Source: Sneathiella glossodoripedis JCM 23214 (GTDB taxonomy: Bacteria > Pseudomonadota > Alphaproteobacteria > Sneathiellales > Sneathiellaceae). Taken from it: a DNA stretch of 64,000 nt. Below the pieces are notes generated by a model. It made no database searches. It was not told the origin of the DNA and saw nothing but the letters and a program-made list of their open reading frames with translations. Position numbers and translations under genes: made by a program. Shown here piece by piece: positions 17,539-26,693 of the stretch (positions are counted from its first letter, which is position 1; each line of letters opens with the position of its first letter). The DNA lies in assembly GCF_000616095.1 (NCBI RefSeq), contig NZ_BAMS01000001.1, positions 186,001-250,000 on the forward strand. Direction: 5' to 3'.

Positions 17539-18985
17539 GCGAACGGGTCCTCCACTTTTGGCCAGTAATCAGGCTGTCTGTTTTGATAGGGAATATTTGC
17601 AAAATCCGGTGTAATGGCGCCGGGAGTCGCAATCGGTATTACCTTTTTAGCAATGGGATTAAATCCTGCCTGATAATGGTTTGATGACTTAACACATATA
17701 TATTTGCGCTCGGACAGGTTTATACCCAGCTGTTCGAAGGCTTGTGGATGAAAAGTCTGGGTGCGGACGGTGTTTACCACAATATCAACCCCCTCACATT
17801 CCAACCAAACCGCTTCACCCATTGGGGTTGGCAATGTTCCAAACATCTGCTGCGCATTTAACATGCAGGCGCGGACTGTAACCATAAGGTCCAATGGCTT
17901 GCCGGACATAGGGCCGCATTTTCCACCCAAACGAACCGCCAATTTCGCACCGACCCCGGCCTCCTGACAAATTCTGACTGTCCCGGGATCCCAGAAAACG
18001 CCAATCGCAACCGATGTCATCCCCCGGCCCAGAATCGCTTCCAGCAAAAATGTAGAATCTGATGGCGCCCCTCCACCCGCATTATCTGACATATCTGCGA
18101 GCACAACCGGGCCTGCAACCTCCGCCTCAGCCAAATCCAATGCCTGGTCTATAGTTATGTTTTCGGCCAACAATTGGTGCCGCATTTCATACAGCTGCGT
18201 TCCCAATTCAGTAGCAATTTTCTGTGCCTGGTCTGCATTTCCATCACAGATGCTAGAGCCCTTGTACCCGTTCTTTCATGATCACCCCATGGGAAACCAT
18301 GTGCGATAGACAGAGAAAGAATGCCATCCTTTCCCTCACGCGCAATCATACTATCGACAAACTCCCGCATCGGTCCCGACGGTGTAGGTAGTGCCAAAAT
18401 CATTCGGCAGTCGAAGTCTCGCATCACAGGAGTAATGTTCCCCAGTGCAGTCTCTTTCGCTAATCGAAACAGGTCCTCTGCACGCTCTGGGATATCGACA
18501 TGAGGATATTCTTTATATGGCATCAACAAATCTGCGGCCTGCATCATCAATTCTGTCAGATGACAATGCGGATCAAGTAATCCTCCAATGACGGCATTCG
18601 GACATAACTCGCGACATCTGTTAATCAAATCCCCTTCGCAGTCATCGTAACCATCTGCAATCATTGCCCCATGTAACGATAGAAGAATAATATCGACAGA
18701 GCCCGCATTCCGCAGATCTTCAAGAATTTCGTCTCTAAATGTTTCGTAAACGGAACGAATGGTCAGTCCCGCCGGTTGGGCATGCGCCGAAAGGCTTTCA
18801 ACCACATCCCAATTATTTGCCAGACTATTCTTTTTCCAGATATGCAATGGCGAGGTCCAGAATTCAATTGGATCCGCTGTGGCCGTACCGCGGTGAATTT
18901 TGCCCTCTTCGAAACTCTTCAGGCCCGTCGGGAGTGGAGAAAATGAATTAGTCTCCGTACTGAGCCCGGCGATAAATACTTTCAT
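17535..18985 (-). pseudogene. MlrC-like M81-family metallohydrolase, frameshifted
   Basis: Frames 18155-18985 and 17535-18206 make a 483-residue MlrC protein when one base is added near 18250-18255. The first part carries the N-terminal domain with metal-site motifs (AGLSTETNSFSPLPT, SLHGAMIADGYDDCEGDL, GLLDPHCHLTE) up to GTRALA; the second resumes in frame as ICDGNADQAQKIATELG and carries the MlrC C-terminal domain (LADMSDNAGGGAPSDST). MlrC degrades linearised microcystin in Sphingomonas, but most members occur in amino-acid or small-molecule clusters. It lies between the TRAP small permease (4-bp gap) and the hydrolase (4-bp overlap). Confidence 0.87.
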
Positions 18986-18988
18986 ATT

Positions 18989-19534
18989 CTAGTTGTCCTC
19001 TGTCGCAAGGTTTTCAGTCTGATTAAGTCCTGATATTTGCATCAAAATTCCTGCAAACACATGCAGAACAATTAATGCGAAAGCCACTGGAACCGCTGAC
19101 GTGAACCAGATCATGGAAAACGGGATTAATTCGGCCTGACGCCCCAGACTACGGGCCAGAAAGCCATATGCAATGCTATTATTCGCGCCAAATAAGGAAT
19201 ACCAGATCACAGGCGCCGCAAATAACAGTACTCCGACTCCTCTGATGATTGAAAGGACCGTACCGAAAGTTCCTTTCACATTTTGCATGGCGGGAAAAAG
19301 CGTTGGATCTGCTTTTAACCGGAACGCAGCCGAGGCACCAAGCATGCCCGCCCAAACCATTGCCCGACGCGCCAATTCTTCAGTCCAAATGGGAGGCGCA
19401 TCGAGCAGATATCGCGCAAACACCTGCCAGGAAGCTGCAAAGACCATCACCAGCACAGCCAGTACAGCTCCCCACAGCGCAACCCTGTTCAAGGTCATTG
19501 AAACTCTATCAAGCCCAAGTGCAAGCGCTCGCAT
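18989..19534 (-). CDS. TRAP transporter small permease (DctQ type)
   Basis: ATG 19534, four bases after the dctP stop, gives 181 residues; the longer frame up to 19696 lies inside dctP and is not used. Four transmembrane helices and the DctQ pattern are visible (FAASWQVFARYLLDAPPIWTEELARRAMVW, read as WQVFARYLLDAPP and WTEELARRAMVW). It forms the membrane complex with the large permease and docks the periplasmic binding protein, taking up solute with a sodium gradient. Confidence 0.9.
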   Translation of the reverse strand: MRALALGLDRVSMTLNRVALWGAVLAVLVMVFAASWQVFARYLLDAPPIWTEELARRAMVWAGMLGASAAFRLKADPTLFPAMQNVKGTFGTVLSIIRGVGVLLFAAPVIWYSLFGANNSIAYGFLARSLGRQAELIPFSMIWFTSAVPVAFALIVLHVFAGILMQISGLNQTENLATEDN

Positions 19535-19538
19535 TTGC

Positions 19539-20528
19539 TCAGTTACCCTTCGCTTTTTCCCAAAGGGCGATCTGCTCTTTACTGATAAGCCCACTGTTAT
19601 AAGCTGGTGCAGATGCGGCCCTGAATTCTGCCCGGGCGGCTTGATCCAACGTTTCAATGGCAACGCCCGCTGCTTCCAGCTTTTTAAGAACAGCATCCTG
19701 CTTTTTCAGCCATTCCCTGTTTGCGTTATTAGCCGCAACTGCCGCTGCATCAACAACTGCGCGGTCGTCTTCATTGAGACCCTGATACCACATTTCAGAA
19801 ACAATAGTGATCCTCAGGGAAGGCGAAATGGCAGCATCCGTAAAATGCTTGATGAAATCAGTATGGCCAAAAAGTAGGGGAACAAAGGCTGGGTTCAAAT
19901 ATCCATCCGCAACGCCGGTTTGCAACGCATTGGGAACTTCCGCCCAACTCACGATCGTACCAGCGGCGCCCCACGCCTTATATAACTCGATCTGGCTTTC
20001 ATCCAATGCCCGCATCCGAAGACCATCCATATCTTTTACAGAACGGACCGGACGTTTGGTGTTAAAAATTCCGGATGCCTGCCCAACAGAATTAACCGCC
20101 AGTACTCGCACACCAGCCGGTGTTGTCTTTTCGTTGATTTTGGCAAGCATACCGCCTTCATATAAGGCGCGGTCGACTTCAGCCATGTCTTTGAAAAAGT
20201 AGGGAAGACGTAGTCCATACACCAGACTATCCAATGATCCGACAATATTCAGCGGTGACATGGAAACTTCCAAAAGGCCCTGACTAATCTGATCAAATAA
20301 CTCGTCGTCACCTCCCAGTGATCCACGTTGATACTCTTCGGCCTCAATACCATTATCATTTAGGTAAGTGCTGAATGTATGTGCCCAGACATAACTCCCT
20401 GAAGCTTCCAGATTTTGAGGGCTGTCTAGTGCAATTTTAACTTCTGCAGCCGTGGGCCCCGAGAAAACAGCCAAAGCCGCCAGTATGACTCCACCCAATA
20501 TTTTTTTTGTTTTCATTTTAGTCTCCAT
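19539..20528 (-). CDS. TRAP transporter substrate-binding protein (DctP type)
   Basis: The 329-residue periplasmic protein has a signal peptide (KKILGGVILAALAVFSGPTAAE). The DctP-family core is recognisable: the conserved Arg that pairs with substrate carboxylates lies in GLRMRALDESQIELYKAWGA (read from MRALDE), and the segment SWAEVPNALQTGVADGYLNP is typical. The ligand is probably an organic or amino acid carrying a carboxylate. The start may be M1 (20528) or the next Met, four residues in. It lies 26 bp after the large-permease gene. Confidence 0.9.
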   Translation of the reverse strand: METKMKTKKILGGVILAALAVFSGPTAAEVKIALDSPQNLEASGSYVWAHTFSTYLNDNGIEAEEYQRGSLGGDDELFDQISQGLLEVSMSPLNIVGSLDSLVYGLRLPYFFKDMAEVDRALYEGGMLAKINEKTTPAGVRVLAVNSVGQASGIFNTKRPVRSVKDMDGLRMRALDESQIELYKAWGAAGTIVSWAEVPNALQTGVADGYLNPAFVPLLFGHTDFIKHFTDAAISPSLRITIVSEMWYQGLNEDDRAVVDAAAVAANNANREWLKKQDAVLKKLEAAGVAIETLDQAARAEFRAASAPAYNSGLISKEQIALWEKAKGN

Positions 20529-20554
20529 ATTAATTGGTTACACGAAACCTACGG

Positions 20555-21844
20555 CTACCCTCCCGTCACGAGTCCGAAGGCTCTTGGCAAAAACAGGCTA
20601 ATAGAGGGGATCTCTATCAGCAAAAAAAGAACTGCGATTTGAACCAGCACAAAAGGCAATACTGAGCGCGCCAGTTTCCAATAATTCACCCCTGTCACCG
20701 TTGAAACGACCAGCAAACACCCACCAAGCGGAGGGGAGACAAGTCCAATACACAGATTAAAACACAACACGATACCCAAATGGACAGGATCCGCCCCGTT
20801 AGCCAGCGCAACCGGCGCCAGCAAAGGCACAAGTAGAGCTAGTGCAACTGGGATATCCAGCACCATGCCTGCCACAAGAAATATGATATTGAGAACAATC
20901 ATATAGCCTGCTGGCCCCAATCCCAGCGCTGCTACTAAATCCGATATAGCTTCCGGTATACGTTCTAGTGCCCCTAAATACCCAAGGGCAGACACGGCAC
21001 AAATGATAATAAATATTGAACCGGACAGCATTGCAGTTCGGCGCAACGCCTCAACAATTCCTGATTTATCAAGACCTGCGTAAAACCAGCCGGCAGCAAG
21101 CGCGGCAAAAACAGCAATTGCTGCAGCCTCGGTTGGCGTTGTCCATCCAAGCACAATCCCACCAAGAATGATGATCGGAAGAGAAAGCGCAGGCAACGAT
21201 GTCAGAACAGTTGGTAAAAATTTTGGTGTATCTGCGCGTTCAAGTCGGGGATGTTCATCCCGAATTGCAAAGAACGCATTAACCAGTATCAATGCGGCCG
21301 CAAGAATTAACCCTGGAATAATACCAGCCAGAAACAGGGCTGTCACAGATGTGCCCATCAATGCACCATAAAAAATGAGAATGATGGACGGTGGTACAAT
21401 CGGCCCAATAATAGAAGATGCTGCGGTAACTGCGCTGGCATACACATTACTGTAGCCCCGCTCACGCATGGCTGGCACAAGTGTATTGGACAATGCCGCA
21501 GCGTCCGCAACGGCTGAACCGGAAATGCCTGCGAAAAATACACTGGTTAGAATATTTACATGCCCCAAGCCACCACGTATACGCCCCACAATAGCCATCG
21601 AGAGGTTAATCAGGGCCGTTGTTACGCCGCCGCGGTTCATAAACTCCCCCGCCAATATGAATAACGGCATGGACATCAAGGCAAATACATCGATTTTCGA
21701 AAAAATCTGCTGCGGCAGGATCGCCAGATACCGCTCGTTGCCAGTCCCCCAAAAGGCCAGCACTGCACTACCCCCAATGACATAGGCGATTGCCAGACCT
21801 GATCCCAAAAACAGGATAGCGATGAGCGGGATCAGGTAAGTCAT
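20555..21844 (-). CDS. TRAP transporter large permease (DctM type)
   Basis: The 429-residue protein has about 12 hydrophobic segments and DctM signatures (MSMPLFILAGEFMNRGGVT, GSAVADAAALSNTLVPAM, SSIIGPIVPPSIILIFYG, LCFNLCIGLVSPPLGG). This is the translocation subunit. It overlaps the DauA-like stop by 4 bp, which ties the transporter to the oxidoreductase in one operon. The gene order large permease, binding protein, small permease differs from the common DctP-Q-M order. Confidence 0.92.
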   Translation of the reverse strand: MTYLIPLIAILFLGSGLAIAYVIGGSAVLAFWGTGNERYLAILPQQIFSKIDVFALMSMPLFILAGEFMNRGGVTTALINLSMAIVGRIRGGLGHVNILTSVFFAGISGSAVADAAALSNTLVPAMRERGYSNVYASAVTAASSIIGPIVPPSIILIFYGALMGTSVTALFLAGIIPGLILAAALILVNAFFAIRDEHPRLERADTPKFLPTVLTSLPALSLPIIILGGIVLGWTTPTEAAAIAVFAALAAGWFYAGLDKSGIVEALRRTAMLSGSIFIIICAVSALGYLGALERIPEAISDLVAALGLGPAGYMIVLNIIFLVAGMVLDIPVALALLVPLLAPVALANGADPVHLGIVLCFNLCIGLVSPPLGGCLLVVSTVTGVNYWKLARSVLPFVLVQIAVLFLLIEIPSISLFLPRAFGLVTGG

Positions 21845-22971
21845 GCTGCAAGCCCCTCACGTTCCCGGCTCAAATCCTTTTCAGTGACCCCTTCATCCTG
21901 AATATCCTGAGGCAATGCCCTACCCAATATCAGCGATGAAGCAGCCCGGGCCAGCGCTGGGGCGGATTGAATTCCATATCCGCCTTGACCAACCAGCCAG
22001 AAAAATCCGTCCACTCCCGGCTCAAAACCGGCCACCGGGCATTTATCTGCGACAAAGCTTCGAAGCCCCGCCCATTTGTGGTCAATTCTCCTAATTGGAA
22101 GATCAAACGCTTTCTCAATTCTATCCACACAAATCGCCACATCCAGATCTTCTGGCTGGGCATCACATGGAGCAGAAGGCGTTTCATCGGCCGGCGAAAT
22201 CAATAATTTTCCGGCATCCGGTTTCATATAAAATTTTTCATCTATATCAACAACCATCGGCCAATGATCCACCTCACACCCCTCCGGAGGAGAGACCAGC
22301 AAGGCGGTTCGGCGTTTGGGTACAAGCCCCACAGGCGCAACAGATGCCAGTCTGGCAATTTCGTCACCCCAGGCCCCCGCAGCATTAACGATGGTTTCCG
22401 CCTGATATTTCCCGTTTGTAGTTACGACTTCCCAGCCGCGTGAAATCTTGTTGATTTCAACAACCTCGGTCGAATTGGACAGCGAACCACCTCTGTGCCT
22501 GAACAGTTTCAAATAATGCTGATGAAGCGCATCCACATCAATATCTGCAGACCCCTCTTCAAACAAAACCCGATCAACATATTCATTGCGTAGCAAAGGA
22601 AGCCTTAATCGCGCGCTCGATAACGCAATTTCCTGCACCCCTGCTCCCAACTCGTCGAGGGTCGCTTCTACCGCTTCTGCCTGATCGCTACGCGCAACGA
22701 AATAAAGCCCTCTTGGCTTTAACAATTCTGAACTCACAAATTCAGAGTTTGGATTTTCAAAGAATGCGCCTGACGCCCGGGACAGGCCCCTGATAACAGG
22801 CGGCCCATAAATGCACGAGTAAAGCGCTGCGGAACGACCTGTTGTATGGTAACCCGGCTGAGTTTCGCGCTCCAGCAGAACAACAGAAGAAGTCTCTGCC
22901 AGTTCTGCTGCGACAGACGCGCCGGCAATTCCAGCGCCAATTACAATGATGTCGCATACTGAAGCTTGCAC
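21841..22971 (-). CDS. FAD-dependent D-amino-acid dehydrogenase-like protein (DauA-like)
   Basis: The 376 residues begin with a Rossmann FAD motif (IIVIGAGIAGASVAAEL), then LLERETQPGYHTTGRSAALY, FEEGSADIDVDALHQHYL, VNAAGAWGDEIA and WAGLRSFVADKCPVAGF, ending with VGQGGYGIQSAPALA. The match to Pseudomonas D-arginine dehydrogenase DauA runs the whole length by recall, including PGYHxTGRSAA and the length. Such enzymes oxidise D-amino acids to imino acids and pass electrons to an acceptor. GTG 22971 is preceded by AAGGAGAC. It is the first gene of the seven-gene operon, divergent from the XRE-cupin regulator. Confidence 0.88.
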   Translation of the reverse strand: MQASVCDIIVIGAGIAGASVAAELAETSSVVLLERETQPGYHTTGRSAALYSCIYGPPVIRGLSRASGAFFENPNSEFVSSELLKPRGLYFVARSDQAEAVEATLDELGAGVQEIALSSARLRLPLLRNEYVDRVLFEEGSADIDVDALHQHYLKLFRHRGGSLSNSTEVVEINKISRGWEVVTTNGKYQAETIVNAAGAWGDEIARLASVAPVGLVPKRRTALLVSPPEGCEVDHWPMVVDIDEKFYMKPDAGKLLISPADETPSAPCDAQPEDLDVAICVDRIEKAFDLPIRRIDHKWAGLRSFVADKCPVAGFEPGVDGFFWLVGQGGYGIQSAPALARAASSLILGRALPQDIQDEGVTEKDLSREREGLAA

Positions 22972-23013
22972 GCCCTGTCTCCTTGTTTAGCTTTTTATTA
23001 AGCCTAACATTGA

Positions 23014-23029
23014 TTTTCCGATAGGAAAA
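23014..23029. promoter_or_regulatory. XRE-cupin operator site 1
   Basis: TTTTCCGATAGGAAAA is a near-perfect dyad of the form TTTTCC-N4-GGAAAA. A second copy starts 21 bp on. The pair lies between the divergent DauA-like and XRE-cupin genes and matches the short dyads usual for this regulator class. Confidence 0.8.
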
Positions 23030-23034
23030 GTATT

Positions 23035-23050
23035 TTTTCCAATAGGAAAA
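23035..23050. promoter_or_regulatory. XRE-cupin operator site 2
   Basis: TTTTCCAATAGGAAAA repeats the same TTTTCC-N4-GGAAAA dyad. Its centre is 21 bp from that of site 1, two helical turns, so two dimers could bind the same DNA face and control both directions. Confidence 0.8.
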
Positions 23051-23090
23051 TAAGTGACATGATTTATGTTGAAGCCTTATACTTGCTCCC

Positions 23091-23702
23091 ATGACCATTC
23101 AACCTCAGACAGATATACAACGAATAGAATTTGGCCGGCGGCTCAGACAACTTCGCAATGAGCGAGGCTGGACGTTATCCCAGGTCGCGGAAAAATCGGG
23201 TCTCGCCATTTCCACAATCTCCAAGGTGGAACGCGGCGTCATGTCACTGACTTATGATCGCCTTGCCTTATTGGCCAATGGGCTTGGTGTAGACATGGCC
23301 ACGTTCTTTTCGGAACATGGTAAAATCTATGAACCGGGTAGCTTTGCAATAGCTCGAAAAGGTGAGTTCCAGCGACAGGAAACAAAAAATTATGTTTACG
23401 AGATGCTCTTCCCAGACATCTGGCACAAAGCGATGACCCCCATGATGGGCACTCTCAAAGCACATAATGTTCTGGATTTTGACGAATTTGTAAGCCATCC
23501 GGGGCAGGAATTCCTGCTCGTACTGGAGGGGTCCATCACCGTGCATTTGCAGGGGCATGAGGATGTCAAACTGGACGCTGGTGATAGTCTATATTTTGAC
23601 AGCTCCAGAGGTCATTTATACGCATCCACCGGAGCAAAGGACGCACGTATTCTTGTCGTCTGTACAGATATTGAAAACCCACCAATGGAAAAAGAGAAGT
23701 AA
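23091..23702 (+). CDS. XRE-family regulator with cupin sensor domain
   Basis: The 203 residues have an N-terminal HTH_3 domain (GRRLRQLRNERGWTLSQVAEKSGLA, read from LRQLRNERGWTLSQVA; recognition region ISTISKVERGVMSLTYDRL) and a C-terminal cupin_2 barrel (HPGQEFLLVLEGSITVHL, LDAGDSLYFDSSRGH). The PuuR/SutR-like class senses small amines, acids or sulfur compounds through the cupin. It is divergent from the TRAP/DauA operon with two dyads between, so that operon is the likely target. Confidence 0.92.
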   Translation: MTIQPQTDIQRIEFGRRLRQLRNERGWTLSQVAEKSGLAISTISKVERGVMSLTYDRLALLANGLGVDMATFFSEHGKIYEPGSFAIARKGEFQRQETKNYVYEMLFPDIWHKAMTPMMGTLKAHNVLDFDEFVSHPGQEFLLVLEGSITVHLQGHEDVKLDAGDSLYFDSSRGHLYASTGAKDARILVVCTDIENPPMEKEK

Positions 23703-23722
23703 AACCGCTCAACAGGACGCTG

Positions 23723-24199
23723 ATGGATCAAATGGCAGCTAATTTTCTCAAAACTGTCTTAAATAGTTTCAGGCTGCTGCTACCTGCAATCGTACCTTCC
23801 TGGCGGTTTTTTGATGAAATCGCCCCATCGCCTCGTGTCGAATATGCCCTGTCGGACAAAAACCTGAATAACAACCTGAACTGGATCGAATTCAGGCCAT
23901 CACCTTCGAAAATTCATCCAATCCAACTGATAAAAAATCTGTTCTGGAATCCTGCCCGAAATGAGGACCTGTTTCTGGTCAGCTGCGCTGAACGGCTGCT
24001 CGCCTATAATTCAGAACACAGCGAAAATGAACTCTTTAACCGGATCGCCACGGAAATTGGAAATTCGGATACTATTGAAAAACAGTCTCAATTCCTGCAG
24101 TTTCGGCTTGTACTCCTTGAAAGATCTGGTAGCGAACTGATACAAACCACAGCCTATCAATCAGAAGGCAGGCCGTTCAAAGAACAGGTCGTCTCATGA
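23723..24199 (+). CDS. Hypothetical protein paired with an HTTM-like membrane protein
   Basis: The 158-residue soluble protein is not one I recognise. It is mixed alpha/beta with a conserved-looking start (VPSWRFFDEIAPSPRVEYAL, read from PSWRFFDEIAPSPRVE) and no signal peptide or membrane helix. The stop overlaps the next gene by 4 bp (ATGA), so it is almost certainly made with the HTTM-like protein. Genes of this form commonly occur beside HTTM proteins; their role is unknown. Confidence 0.75.
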   Translation: MDQMAANFLKTVLNSFRLLLPAIVPSWRFFDEIAPSPRVEYALSDKNLNNNLNWIEFRPSPSKIHPIQLIKNLFWNPARNEDLFLVSCAERLLAYNSEHSENELFNRIATEIGNSDTIEKQSQFLQFRLVLLERSGSELIQTTAYQSEGRPFKEQVVS

Positions 24200-24882
24200 C
24201 GTTGCAAGAGGCTATTGGGTATTCAGAAATCCTTCTGGCACTCGCCTTCATACAGCAAAGTTTTGAGCATTTAACCGCTCGCAGGCGCGAAAGAATTCTG
24301 TTTTCGATCCGAATTTTGCTTTCAGTCTGTCTGCTCGCTGGATTTTACGCTGACTGGGCACTACTCGGACTTTTTATTCTGTATCTTGTGCAGTTGAGTT
24401 GGTTTGAAGGCCCTTATAATGGCGGTAGCGACCGCATGGGTATTTTAATCCTGACCGCCTTGTTAATCGCGAATTTCTCACCCGCATTGCTCGTCCGGGA
24501 ACTGGCGTTCGGATATCTGGCGCTTCAACTTGTCCTGTCCTATTTCATTTCTGGATGGGTAAAAATTCGTAATCCCGACTGGCGAAGCGGACTCGCGTTA
24601 AATGATGTCTTTCGCTTCTCCGCCTATCCGGTTTCGGATCAAATTCGCCAATTTGCAGCCAGTCCGCGATTGCTCTTTGTAATGTCCTGGGCCGTGATGT
24701 TGTTTGAATTGCTGTTTCCGCTCTGCCTTTTGCACCCGATCAGCCTAACTCTTGGCCTGGCTATCGCGGCACTCTTTCATCTGGCAAACGCCTGCCTCTT
24801 TGGCCTGAACCGATTTTTTTGGATTTGGCTTTGCGCCTACCCGTCAATCATCTGGTTTCAGGAAAGATTTATTCAAATCTAG
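24196..24882 (+). CDS. HTTM-domain (horizontally transferred transmembrane) membrane protein
   Basis: The 228 residues have about six transmembrane segments and carry the GPYNGGSDRMGIL loop and the SGWVKIRNPDWRSGLAL segment seen in HTTM and vitamin-K-carboxylase-like bacterial proteins. The bacterial function is not established. It is short for the superfamily and lacks an extramembrane C-terminal domain; the upstream 158-residue protein may be its soluble partner. It converges on and overlaps the GMC oxidoreductase end by 4 bp. Confidence 0.8.
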   Translation: MTLQEAIGYSEILLALAFIQQSFEHLTARRRERILFSIRILLSVCLLAGFYADWALLGLFILYLVQLSWFEGPYNGGSDRMGILILTALLIANFSPALLVRELAFGYLALQLVLSYFISGWVKIRNPDWRSGLALNDVFRFSAYPVSDQIRQFAASPRLLFVMSWAVMLFELLFPLCLLHPISLTLGLAIAALFHLANACLFGLNRFFWIWLCAYPSIIWFQERFIQI

Positions 24883-26474
24883 CTGTAATCCTCTGCTATC
24901 ATCAGGGCCGCTTTTTCTGCAATCATGGTAACGGGTGCATGGGTGTTTCCCGAAGGAATTGTTGGCATGATGGACGCGTCGGCAATCCTCAACCCTTCAA
25001 GCCCGTGGACCTTTAACCGCTCGGAGACTACGGCTCGATCATCTTGTCCCATGCGGGCAGTCCCAACTGGATGGAAAATAGTCGTCGCGATATCACCTGC
25101 CACCCGGGCGAGATCCTCTTTGTCAACAATATGGGGGCCGGGCTTAAATTCCTGCGGCCGAAACGGTTTTAGTCGGTCCGTGGCCATAAGTCTGCGCGCG
25201 TGCAGAATACTGTCCGCCGCCACCTGCCGATCAGAAGCTGCAGATAAATAATTGGGCCTGATCGACGGGCTATCGCGAAAATCGGCCGACCGGATATGGC
25301 AACTCCCCCGGCTTTCAGGGCGCAGGTTACAAACGGATACTGTAATCGCTGGGAAATCATGCAACGGCTCACCAAATTTTTCCAACGAAAGGGGTTGAAC
25401 ATGATACTCAATATTCGCCGTCTCATATTCGGGGGAAGATTTGGAAAAAATACCCAACTGGCTTGGTGCCATGGCCATCGGACCTGAGCGGTTGAATAGA
25501 TACTCACTCGCGATTTTCAACTTGCCAAACAGACTGTGAAATCGCTCATTCAGTGTCGAGGCACCTTCAATCTTGAAAATTGTCCTGATTTGCAGATGAT
25601 CCTGCAAATTCTCTCCGACGCCCGGTAAATGATGCTGCAAGGGAATCCCAAGATCACTCAATATTTCAGCAGGTCCAATACCGGATAGCTGCAAAATCTG
25701 TGGTGTACCGATTGCACCGGCACTCAGCACAACTTCTCTGCGCGCCTTTACCTCAATGGATTTATCGCCGCGCCTGTAGATCAGGCCCGTGACCTTCTTA
25801 TTTTCCAGTGTTAGCTTTTCCACCTGAGCATGTGTTACAATTGAAAGGTTCGGTCGGTTTTTCACCGGATCAAGAAAAGCCTTTCGCGCGTTCCAACGAA
25901 CACCCTTCTTCTGGTTCACAGGAAAATATCCGGCGCCCTCATTATCACCATCATTGAAATCCTTACGCGGGGCGATCCCAATTTCAGCAGCCGCTTCCTG
26001 CACTGCATCCAGAATGGGCCAGCTCAATCGTTGTTCTTCAACTCTCAGCTCTCCATCTGTTCCGTGAAATTCATTACCGCCGCCCATATGCTTTTCCGAT
26101 TTGCGAAATAGCGGCAATACATCATCCCATCCCCAACCGCTATTACCCATCTGTCGCCACTGATCATAATCGCGGGCCTGTCCCCGCATATAAATCATCC
26201 CGTTAATGGACGAGCAGCCCCCCAGGACCTTACCGCGCGGATAATTCAGCGACCGGCCATTCAGGCCCTTTTCACTTTCCGTTTCATAGCACCAGTCGGT
26301 ATTTGGATCCCCCATACAATATAAATATCCAACGGGTACATGAACCCAGAACCGATTGTCGCTGCCTCCGGCTTCAAGCAGTAAAACCTTTGCAGACGGG
26401 TCCGCGCTTAAACGATTTGCAAGCACACAACCCGCTGATCCTGCCCCCGCAACGATGTAATCAAACTCATCCAT
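24879..26474 (-). CDS. GMC-family FAD-dependent alcohol/choline dehydrogenase-like oxidoreductase
   Basis: From ATG 26474 the protein has 531 residues; the longer frame to 26588 adds a non-homologous leader. The N-terminal FAD motif is VAGAGSAGCVLANRLS with LLLEAGG, followed by GMC signature 1 (GKVLGGCSSINGMIYMRG) and signature 2 (SAGAIGTPQILQLSGIG). The C-terminal catalytic His-Asn pair is in HPVGTARMG and PSGNTHAPVTMIAEKAA. It oxidises an alcohol or polyol using FAD; substrate unknown. It belongs to the 24-30 kb catabolic block with a ureohydrolase and SDR. Confidence 0.92.
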   Translation of the reverse strand: MDEFDYIVAGAGSAGCVLANRLSADPSAKVLLLEAGGSDNRFWVHVPVGYLYCMGDPNTDWCYETESEKGLNGRSLNYPRGKVLGGCSSINGMIYMRGQARDYDQWRQMGNSGWGWDDVLPLFRKSEKHMGGGNEFHGTDGELRVEEQRLSWPILDAVQEAAAEIGIAPRKDFNDGDNEGAGYFPVNQKKGVRWNARKAFLDPVKNRPNLSIVTHAQVEKLTLENKKVTGLIYRRGDKSIEVKARREVVLSAGAIGTPQILQLSGIGPAEILSDLGIPLQHHLPGVGENLQDHLQIRTIFKIEGASTLNERFHSLFGKLKIASEYLFNRSGPMAMAPSQLGIFSKSSPEYETANIEYHVQPLSLEKFGEPLHDFPAITVSVCNLRPESRGSCHIRSADFRDSPSIRPNYLSAASDRQVAADSILHARRLMATDRLKPFRPQEFKPGPHIVDKEDLARVAGDIATTIFHPVGTARMGQDDRAVVSERLKVHGLEGLRIADASIMPTIPSGNTHAPVTMIAEKAALMIAEDYS

Positions 26475-26541
26475 ACTGCCACCACCCTGTACCCTGTTTG
26501 AACCCCACCATTTTGCCGATAACCATAACCGGTTCAAGACT

Positions 26542-26610
26542 TTATCGCCAACGTCCTGTAAAAACGATCTGGGTAAAATGATCTGCAACCGGTATTAGGG
26601 AAGTTCGGCA
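26542..26610 (-). repeat. Diverged 69-bp direct repeat, copy 1: tail of an unknown gene
   Basis: Aligns with 27474-27541 at about 58 of 69 positions with one gap. On the minus strand it encodes IPVADHFTQIVFTGRWR and a stop; the same frame stays open upstream to about 26650 (DYEDLAVGERCFVEVGDCRT), giving about 45 codons of what looks like a gene remnant. It lies 68 bp upstream of the GMC start. The parent protein is not recognised. Confidence 0.65.
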
Positions 26611-26693
26611 GTCACCAACCTCCACAAAGCACCGTTCCCCGACTGCCAAGTCCTCGTAGTCAGGAGTGGATTTGAGGATTCATCTTGTGACAA

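Noticed and set aside
17535-18985. Microcystin degradation cluster
   Set aside because: Only an MlrC homologue is present; mlrA, mlrB and mlrD are not, and MlrC-family proteins are common in other amino-acid and small-molecule operons.
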